From assembly GCA_029942265.1 (NCBI GenBank), contig JAOZTO010000022.1, positions 1 to 13,472 of the forward strand: 13,472 nt of DNA. Reading direction: 5' to 3'. Below the pieces are notes generated by a model. That model made no database searches. It worked only from the letters and a program-made list of their open reading frames with translations, and was not told the origin of the DNA. This DNA is from Desulfocapsa sp. GTDB taxonomy: Bacteria > Desulfobacterota > Desulfobulbia > Desulfobulbales > Desulfocapsaceae. Within the stretch, counting starts at the first letter, position 1, and each line of letters begins with the position of its first letter. The position numbers and the translations under genes were made by a program. This document shows, in pieces, positions 7,530-13,472 of the stretch.

Positions 7530-8609
7530 ATGTTATATCACCTCCTCTACCCCTTACACGATAGCATAAGTGCTTTTAATGTATTTCGTTATATTACCTT
7601 TCGATCAATTGGTGGTGCTGTCACTGCTTTTCTTATCATGTTGATTATTGGTCCCTGGTTTATTCGACAGTTGAAGAAATATCAGATTGGACAGATTATC
7701 AGAGAAGATGGGCCGGAAACACATCTTGCCAAACAGGGTGTTCCCACAATGGGCGGAGTTTTAATTCTTTCGGCTATTTGCATGTCAACATTGTTATGGG
7801 CACAGTTGACTAACCCACTGGTGTGGCTACTTCTTTTTGTTATTTGCTTTTTTGGTGTAATTGGCGGGGTTGATGATTATCAGAAAATTAGTAAAAAAAG
7901 CAGTGCTGGACTCAGTGCTAAAGGAAAATTGATTTTACAGGTTCTCGGTGCATCGGTGGTCGGGTTGTTTGTTTTGTTACATCCTGGATATGATGGACAA
8001 TTAAGTGTCCCGTTTCTTAAGAATGTTCAACCTGATCTATCCTGGTTTTATGTTGTTTTTGCAATTCTTGTTATTGTTGGCTCCTCCAATGCGGTTAATT
8101 TGACTGATGGTCTGGATGGTTTGGCAACAGGGCCTACGGTGGTTTCTGCTGCTGTATATCTTGTATTCTCATACCTTGCAGGTCATGCAGTGCTTGCAGA
8201 CTATCTTCAGATTCCTTATGTCCAGGGAGCTGGAGAGTTGGCAGTATTTTGTGGGGCGATGGTCGGTGCCTGTCTTGGGTTTCTTTGGTTTAATGCCTAT
8301 CCAGCACAGATTTTTATGGGTGATGTAGGATCTCTTGCACTTGGTGGGGCGCTTGGTGGCGTTGCTATTATTATCAAACAGGAGATTTTATTATGCATAG
8401 TTGGTGGGATCTTTGTCATGGAAGCTCTTTCTGTCATTATTCAGGTTGGTTATTTTAAAGTGAGTCATGGCAAACGGGTTTTTCTTATGGCACCCTTTCA
8501 TCATCATTTTGAAAAAAAAGGATGGCATGAACCTAAAGTGGTTGTCAGATTTTGGATAGTTTCAATTATTCTTGGTCTGTTTGCCATAGCGACATTGAAA
8601 CTACGATGA
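7530..8609 (+). CDS. mraY: Phospho-MurNAc-pentapeptide-transferase MraY
   Basis: MraY transfers phospho-MurNAc-pentapeptide from UDP to undecaprenyl phosphate in the inner membrane, making lipid I. The 359-residue protein is strongly hydrophobic with about ten membrane helices, and it is the usual length (E. coli 360). The catalytic signatures are present: PTMGG, the Asp pair DDY (115-117), [10 protein letters not shown] from Asn190 with Asp193 and Asp196, FMGDVGS with Asp265, and the histidine run HHHFE (324-328). It starts at ATG 7530, five bases after the murE-murF stop and without a good ribosome binding site, so translation is probably coupled. Its stop overlaps the murD start in an ATGA. 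Confidence 0.97.
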   Translation: MLYHLLYPLHDSISAFNVFRYITFRSIGGAVTAFLIMLIIGPWFIRQLKKYQIGQIIREDGPETHLAKQGVPTMGGVLILSAICMSTLLWAQLTNPLVWLLLFVICFFGVIGGVDDYQKISKKSSAGLSAKGKLILQVLGASVVGLFVLLHPGYDGQLSVPFLKNVQPDLSWFYVVFAILVIVGSSNAVNLTDGLDGLATGPTVVSAAVYLVFSYLAGHAVLADYLQIPYVQGAGELAVFCGAMVGACLGFLWFNAYPAQIFMGDVGSLALGGALGGVAIIIKQEILLCIVGGIFVMEALSVIIQVGYFKVSHGKRVFLMAPFHHHFEKKGWHEPKVVVRFWIVSIILGLFAIATLKLR

Positions 8610-10000
8610 AGGGTTGGACTCAAAAAGTTACGCCTGGACAACAGGCAGTAGTGATGGGAATGGGAGTGTCAGGACGTGCTGCCGTATCCTTTCTTCGTGG
8701 TGAAGGGGCAGATGTTTTTGTAACTGATCGCCGTGAGTTTCATGAACTCTCAGAGTCGGATCAAACTTTTTTACTTGATCAAGATGTCATTTTTGAAGGT
8801 GGAGGGCATAGCTTGTCTTTTATGTCCCAAGGTGATTTTGTTGTTATTAGTCCAGGTGTTCCAACTGACTTAGAATTGTTACAAAATTTACGAAAAAAAA
8901 ATATACCCATACTTGGGGAACTTGCTCTTGCAGCGCCATATTTAACAGAGTGTGTGGTGGCAGTTACCGGAACCAACGGAAAGACAACAGTAACAGCTCT
9001 TATTGGAAAACTGTTGCAATGCTCAGCAAAGAAAACTTTTGTCGGCGGAAATATTGGAACACCACTTTTAGATTATCTGCAAGGTTCTGAACGTGCAGAT
9101 GTTCTAGTACTTGAATTATCAAGTTTTCAAATGGAATCAGCTGGAACCTTCTGCCCTCACATTGGCATACTTCTTAATATTACAGCAGATCATTTGGATC
9201 GCCATCACACTATGGCAGATTACACTACAGCAAAAATGAAGATATTTACACATCAACAATCAACTGATAAAGCAATACTTTCTTACAATGATAGCATGTG
9301 TGAACAGATCAAATCGGCGCTTGGTAATCAGGAGCTGTACTGTTTTGGAAATATGGAAGATCAGTGTGTTGCAAATGGTAATGATAGTGAGTTTACGATT
9401 AAAACAGATGCTGGGACTGAGCGCTATTCACTCCTGCACACTGCGCTTGATTCTCACACAGGTGTATTGAATGCTATGGCAGCTGTTCTTGCCGCAACCC
9501 ATCTTGGGTGCAAAAAAGCTGCTATTAAGAAAGGGCTGCTGTCGTTTACATTGGCCGCTCACAGATTACAACACACAAGAACACTTCATGGTGTCGATTA
9601 TTATAATGATTCCAAGGCCACTAATACTGGTGCTGTATTAAGCTCCATGGCAACGTTCCCTGGTAATATCATTCTTATTATGGGCGGAAGAGATAAGGGT
9701 GAGGATTACTCGATACTAAAAGAACCAGTTCGACAGAAAGTTAAACAGCTCATACTAATCGGTGAAGCGACTGATACTATTGAGACAGCTATTGGTGACA
9801 GTGTCAGCAATTATAAAGCATCTACAATGAAGGATGCTGTGACTTTTGCTGCTTCCATTGCATGTTCTGGAGATGTTGTCCTTCTGGCTCCTGCATGCTC
9901 AAGTTTTGATATGTTTGATGATTATGAAAATCGTGGAGAGGTGTTTATGCAGGAAGTACATGCACTGCAAAATAACCAGAACAAAAAGGCGGCAGCCTGA
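8606..10000 (+). CDS. murD: UDP-N-acetylmuramoyl-L-alanine--D-glutamate ligase MurD
   Basis: MurD adds D-glutamate to UDP-MurNAc-L-alanine with ATP in the cytoplasm. Visible signatures are the N-terminal Rossmann-like GMGVSGRA, the P-loop GTNGKTT (122-128), [21 protein letters not shown] containing the predicted carbamylated lysine (Lys210), the segment [19 protein letters not shown], and IMGGRDKG. I place the start at ATG 8606, which overlaps the mraY stop as ATGA and gives 464 residues. An in-frame ATG at 8552 would add 18 residues encoded entirely inside the mraY end, without family homology. The gene ends at TGA 9998-10000, sharing one base with the murG start. In most proteobacterial clusters ftsW follows murD; here it does not. 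Confidence 0.95.
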   Translation: MKGWTQKVTPGQQAVVMGMGVSGRAAVSFLRGEGADVFVTDRREFHELSESDQTFLLDQDVIFEGGGHSLSFMSQGDFVVISPGVPTDLELLQNLRKKNIPILGELALAAPYLTECVVAVTGTNGKTTVTALIGKLLQCSAKKTFVGGNIGTPLLDYLQGSERADVLVLELSSFQMESAGTFCPHIGILLNITADHLDRHHTMADYTTAKMKIFTHQQSTDKAILSYNDSMCEQIKSALGNQELYCFGNMEDQCVANGNDSEFTIKTDAGTERYSLLHTALDSHTGVLNAMAAVLAATHLGCKKAAIKKGLLSFTLAAHRLQHTRTLHGVDYYNDSKATNTGAVLSSMATFPGNIILIMGGRDKGEDYSILKEPVRQKVKQLILIGEATDTIETAIGDSVSNYKASTMKDAVTFAASIACSGDVVLLAPACSSFDMFDDYENRGEVFMQEVHALQNNQNKKAAA

Positions 10001-11097
10001 TGACAACTCCCATCCGACTAATGCTCACAGGTGGTGGCACTGGCGGACATCTTTTTCCGGCAATAGCAACTGCAGATGCGTTATGCAAAAGAGTTCCTGG
10101 CAGCGAAGTACTCTTTGTGGGAACAAAACGCAGGCTGGATAAGACTAGTCTTGAACATTCTGGCTACAAAACTTGTTCTATCTATTCCAAAGGTTTGAAG
10201 GGGAAGAATCTTATTGCACTTTTGCAGGGAATTCTGGTTTTGCCAATTTCATGTATTCAGGCGATTTATCATATTTTACGATTCAAACCGCATCTGGTTG
10301 TTGGTGTTGGCGGATATGTAACAGGGCCTGTAATGGTAGCAGCAAGAATACTTGGAAAACCGACGCTTATTCATGAACAAAATTCTATTCCAGGCCTTGC
10401 AAATAGAAAACTTGGAGCAATTGTATCAAGAATTTGTGTCTCACTTCCAGGTAGTGAGAAATGGTTTCCTGCTGATAAGACTGTTATGACAGGGAATCCT
10501 GTACGGAGTGAATTGCTGCTATTGGCAAAAAAAGAAACTCAAAAAGAAAACGAAGGTACTACAATCCTTGTGCTTGGTGGAAGTCTTGGCGCACACAGAG
10601 TTAATGAACTGGTCTGTGAGGCTTTATCAATTGGGCTACCAGCTCTTGCAAATATTAAAGTGATACACCAGACAGGGCCACAGGATGTAGAAGAGGTAAA
10701 GGCTACCTACAGAAAAAACAATATTGATGCCACTGTGAAGGCGTTTATTACTGATATGGCAGCTGTTTACGAAGCTGCTGATCTATTGATATCAAGAGCC
10801 GGAGCAACGACTCTTGCAGAAATTGCGATAATTGCAAAACCAGCAATTTTGATTCCTTATCCGTATGCAGCAGATAATCATCAGGAAAAAAATGCACAAT
10901 TCTATGTGGATGGTGGCGGCGCCAAAATGTTTGTTGAGAAACAATTGACAGCGAATATTCTTGCAGAAGAGCTTGCCAGACTTTTTAATTCTCCTAAAGA
11001 GTTACAGGAGATGGGTGAATGTATGAAAAACAGGGCATTTCCAAAAGCAGCAGAGCAAATTGTGGATGAGTGTTTCAAGCTCCTAAGATTACCATAA
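10000..11097 (+). CDS. murG: UDP-N-acetylglucosamine--MurNAc-(pentapeptide) pyrophosphoryl-undecaprenol GlcNAc transferase MurG
   Basis: MurG is a peripheral inner-membrane GT-B glycosyltransferase that adds GlcNAc to lipid I, forming lipid II. The 365-residue protein has both glycine-rich loops, [12 protein letters not shown] near residues 10-21 and LGGSLGAHR near 192-200. It also has [17 protein letters not shown], and the UDP-sugar binding segment [12 protein letters not shown] (264-275) with Glu274 at the position of the ribose-binding glutamate of E. coli Mur[15 protein letters not shown] closes the donor site. Length is normal. The start ATG shares one base with the murD stop (TGATG), and AAAAAGGC (9983-9990) upstream gives a modest ribosome binding site. 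Confidence 0.97.
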   Translation: MTTPIRLMLTGGGTGGHLFPAIATADALCKRVPGSEVLFVGTKRRLDKTSLEHSGYKTCSIYSKGLKGKNLIALLQGILVLPISCIQAIYHILRFKPHLVVGVGGYVTGPVMVAARILGKPTLIHEQNSIPGLANRKLGAIVSRICVSLPGSEKWFPADKTVMTGNPVRSELLLLAKKETQKENEGTTILVLGGSLGAHRVNELVCEALSIGLPALANIKVIHQTGPQDVEEVKATYRKNNIDATVKAFITDMAAVYEAADLLISRAGATTLAEIAIIAKPAILIPYPYAADNHQEKNAQFYVDGGGAKMFVEKQLTANILAEELARLFNSPKELQEMGECMKNRAFPKAAEQIVDECFKLLRLP

Positions 11098-11104
11098 AAA
11101 CACT

Positions 11105-12496
11105 ATGTATAATAAAAAACAAAAAATACACTTTGTCGGCATCGGTGGAATAGGAATGAGTGGGATTGCGGAGCTTCTTCTTAATCTCGGTTACGGAGTG
11201 TCAGGTTCAGATTTGGATGGATCTGTGACCACACAAAAACTGGAAACCCTTGGAGGAATTATCCATAAAGGGCACGATGGCAGGTGGGTAAAAGATGCTG
11301 ATGTTGTTGTCACATCTTCCGCTATTCGCGAGGATAATCCAGAGGTTGTAACGGCACTGTCGGCCGGAATTCCTGTTATACAACGTGCTGAAATGTTATC
11401 TGAACTTATGCGGCTCAAAAAGTATGGAATAGCCATAGCCGGAAGTCATGGTAAAACATCCACAACATCCATGGTTAGTTGGATGATGACAGAGGCTGGG
11501 CTTGATCCAACAATTGTGGTGGGTGGTAAGGTTGATAGTCTTGGTGGGAATGCCAAACTTGGACAGGGTGAGTTTCTTGTTGCAGAAGCGGATGAAAGTG
11601 ATGGCTCGTTTCTAAAGCTTTCACCTGTTCTTGAGGTAGTCACTAATATTGATCTTGAACATATGGATTATTATACGGATATAGATCATATCAAAGATAC
11701 CTTTCTAAAATTTATTGAAAGGATTCCATTTTATGGTGCGGTTATTCTTTGTCTTGATGATAGCAATATCGCAGATATATTACCAAGAATAAAAAAACGA
11801 AAAATCACTTATGGATTGAATGCTCAGGCAGATTTATACGCAGAACAACTCAAAACGGAAAACGGGCATGTACAGTTTTCTGTGCGTTATAAAGGAGATA
11901 TGCTGGGTGAGATTGTCCTTGCGTTTCCTGGGAAACATAATGTGTACAATGCAATGGCTGCAATTGCAGTAGGTATTGAGATTGAAATACCTTTTCAAAC
12001 TATAAGTGCTGCACTGTCGAGCTTTCAGGGCGTGCAGAGACGTATGCAGTTAAAGGGGATAGAGCAAAACATTACAGTAATTGATGACTATGGACATCAT
12101 CCAACAGAAATACGTGCAACACTTTCCGCCATTAAAGAAGGCTGGCCGGAGAAGCGTCTGGTCGTTTTGTTTCAGCCCCATAGATATAGCAGAACATTAA
12201 CATTGTTAACGGATTTTAAAACCTGTTTCCATCAGGCTGATTATCTTATTTTGACAGAGATTTATGCAGCAAGTGAACTTCCTGATGAACGGATTTCGGC
12301 AGAAATCCTTCTCGATGAAGTTAAAAAATATGGCCAGCGTAAAACAGGATTTGTCTCTTCAGTGGATGATCTGGCAGAGGCACTTTTACCGGAATTAAAA
12401 GATGGGGATCTGGTGTTGACTCTTGGAGCTGGAAATATTGTGAAAGCTGGTGAGGATCTGGTTAAATTATTAGCTCCTAGAAACACAGAGCAGTGA
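11105..12496 (+). CDS. murC: UDP-N-acetylmuramate--L-alanine ligase MurC
   Basis: MurC adds L-alanine to UDP-MurNAc with ATP, the first peptide step. The 463-residue protein shows [11 protein letters not shown] at the N-terminus, the P-loop [11 protein letters not shown] (from residue 113), [24 protein letters not shown], the RRMQLKG segment, [10 protein letters not shown], and the C-terminal FQPHRYSRT, all MurC-type. Length is normal, with no fused Ddl or MurB. ATG 11105 lies seven bases after the murG stop in an A-rich stretch with no clear ribosome binding site. The 3' end overlaps murB in a GTGA. Confidence 0.97.
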   Translation: MYNKKQKIHFVGIGGIGMSGIAELLLNLGYGVSGSDLDGSVTTQKLETLGGIIHKGHDGRWVKDADVVVTSSAIREDNPEVVTALSAGIPVIQRAEMLSELMRLKKYGIAIAGSHGKTSTTSMVSWMMTEAGLDPTIVVGGKVDSLGGNAKLGQGEFLVAEADESDGSFLKLSPVLEVVTNIDLEHMDYYTDIDHIKDTFLKFIERIPFYGAVILCLDDSNIADILPRIKKRKITYGLNAQADLYAEQLKTENGHVQFSVRYKGDMLGEIVLAFPGKHNVYNAMAAIAVGIEIEIPFQTISAALSSFQGVQRRMQLKGIEQNITVIDDYGHHPTEIRATLSAIKEGWPEKRLVVLFQPHRYSRTLTLLTDFKTCFHQADYLILTEIYAASELPDERISAEILLDEVKKYGQRKTGFVSSVDDLAEALLPELKDGDLVLTLGAGNIVKAGEDLVKLLAPRNTEQ

Positions 12497-13422
12497 TAGA
12501 TCAAGATCTCAAAAATGGAATGCAGAAAATTGCATCAAAACCAATAGAATGGGATTGTGTTTTGGCACCCTTCACATCATTTGGTATTGGCGGTGCGGCT
12601 GATGCGCTAGTTGAAGTTACGGGTAGAGATGAACTTTGTCAGCTTTTGTCTTATTGCAATAAACATGTGATTTCATGGCGAGTGATAGGACGAGGGACGA
12701 ATCTTCTTGTTTCCGATAAAGGCTTTAGCGGAGTGGTTTTTGTCTTGGGAAAAGGTATTGCTCAAATTGAAATTATTGAACAATCGACGGCTGCTACTGT
12801 GTGTATTCGAGTGGGAGCAGGTTGTAGTCTCGCCAAATTGTTACATTGGTGTATCGAGAGAAGCTATGCAGGGCTTGAATTTACAGCAGGAATTCCAGGT
12901 TCTCTTGGCGGTGCGGTTGTTATGAATGCAGGCGCCTGGGGATATGAAATTGGCGAATGTATAGATTCACTATCTGTTTTTTCAGAGAAATACGGGGTTG
13001 AAGACCTAGCTCGTGAGAATCTTGATTTTGGTTATAGAATTTGGAACAATCAAAAAAATGAAGAATGGAGCAGGGTAGTTCTTTTAGCAGATATCACGCT
13101 ACAATGTGGGAATAAAGAAACAATACAAGAGCGATGCCGAGATTACAGCAAACAACGTAAAGCGAAACAGCCGAAAGTCAGTAGAAATGCAGGGTCATTC
13201 TTCAAAAATCCAGAAGGTGATTCGGCCGGACGTTTAATTGAAGCATCAGGCTTGAAAGAGATTAGTTGTGGTGGTGCGATGGTATCTCCTGTACATGCAA
13301 ATTTTATTGTTAATACAGGAACAGCAACTTCAAGGGATGTTTGTAAACTTATGGAAATTGTGATGACTAAGGTAAAGAAAGACAGTGGCGTTCAACTTAT
13401 TCCAGAAGTACATATTTTGTAA
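12493..13422 (+). CDS. murB: UDP-N-acetylenolpyruvoylglucosamine reductase MurB
   Basis: MurB is the FAD-dependent, NADPH-using enzyme that reduces UDP-GlcNAc-enolpyruvate to UDP-MurNAc. The 309-residue protein has FTSFGIGG, the FAD-binding segments [15 protein letters not shown] and [15 protein letters not shown], and the three catalytic positions: Arg182 in FGYR, Ser235 in GSFFKNP, and Glu305 in IPEVH. The short form with GSFFKNP and no extra Tyr loop fits the type II group, as in Gram-positives and many non-enteric Gram-negatives. The start is GTG 12493, giving a GTGA overlap with the murC stop. ATG 12520 (codon 10) is an alternative that would still keep all family motifs, and neither has a strong ribosome binding site. 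Confidence 0.95.
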   Translation: MIDQDLKNGMQKIASKPIEWDCVLAPFTSFGIGGAADALVEVTGRDELCQLLSYCNKHVISWRVIGRGTNLLVSDKGFSGVVFVLGKGIAQIEIIEQSTAATVCIRVGAGCSLAKLLHWCIERSYAGLEFTAGIPGSLGGAVVMNAGAWGYEIGECIDSLSVFSEKYGVEDLARENLDFGYRIWNNQKNEEWSRVVLLADITLQCGNKETIQERCRDYSKQRKAKQPKVSRNAGSFFKNPEGDSAGRLIEASGLKEISCGGAMVSPVHANFIVNTGTATSRDVCKLMEIVMTKVKKDSGVQLIPEVHIL

Positions 13423-13472
13423 ATATTCGGCTAGGAGCTTGTCCGAGAATAGGCATTTCGTTCAAAATCGAA
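13423..13472. other. Short unassigned tail after murB
   Basis: These last 50 bases contain no start that I can support. AGGAG occurs at 13433-13437 and could be a ribosome binding site for a gene starting near or beyond the edge. A frame from TTG 13439 is open to the end, but it begins only one base after that site. No terminator is evident, so the operon may continue toward ftsQ, ftsA and ftsZ, which are the usual next genes. Confidence 0.4.

Noticed and set aside
8552..8605. Upstream ATG 8552 as the murD start
   Set aside because: The added 18 residues lie wholly inside the end of mraY and lack MurD homology. ATG 8606 forms the typical ATGA overlap.
13424..13450. ATTCGG ... CCGAGAAT as a terminator after murB
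   Set aside because: The pairing is imperfect, the loop is long and no T-run follows.
13433..13472. Possible insertion-sequence end or new gene start in the final 40 bases
   Set aside because: Too little sequence is visible. The TTG after AGGAG is spaced too closely, and no inverted-repeat partner or target duplication can be seen.

Overview
This window is a compact, single-strand division and cell wall (dcw) gene cluster from a Gram-negative bacterium. The tail of an unrelated upstream gene and a roughly 470 bp promoter region precede it. The base composition leans AT-rich by eye and looks even across the genes, so nothing stands out as recently acquired. The MurE half carries the DNPR motif of meso-diaminopimelate-adding enzymes, the gene order is proteobacterial in style, and the FtsI-like protein ends in a PASTA domain. 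From protein flavour I suspect Desulfobacterota, perhaps Desulfobulbales-like, but that taxonomic guess is inference and was not tested by any search.

Layout. Positions 1-270 hold the 3' end of a DinD-type DNA-damage-inducible protein gene. Positions 271-743 are non-coding: a short palindrome just after dinD, a G/T-rich stretch with a 14 bp tandem repeat, a strong sigma70-like promoter, and a row of GTGG boxes at about 10 bp spacing that matches the known style of MraZ operators. From 744 to 13422 nine plus-strand reading frames run almost without gaps: mraZ, rsmH, ftsL-like, ftsI-like, a murE-murF fusion, mraY, murD, murG, murC and murB (ten cluster functions). Many junctions are stop/start overlaps of 1-4 nt, which suggests one transcript with translational coupling. 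The last 50 bases hold no recognisable gene; ftsQ, ftsA and ftsZ would be expected further on, outside the window.

How the genes work together. MraZ probably represses the operon. RsmH methylates 16S rRNA. MurB, MurC, MurD and MurE-MurF build UDP-MurNAc-pentapeptide, MraY moves it to the lipid carrier, and MurG adds GlcNAc to give lipid II. FtsL and the FtsI-like protein would belong to the septal machinery.

Two departures from the standard cluster are the main interest. First, the FtsI-like protein keeps the overall transpeptidase scaffold but appears to have lost all three penicillin-binding active-site motifs: the Ser and Lys of SxxK align with Glu and Arg, KTG is KTV, and no SxN is visible. 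Second, ftsW, which encodes the SEDS glycosyltransferase partner of FtsI and normally lies between murD and murG, is absent; murD and murG overlap by one base. Together these suggest that the septal FtsW-FtsI synthase has been rewired in this lineage, with a pseudoenzyme kept in the cluster. A third, lesser point is the direct MurE-MurF fusion.
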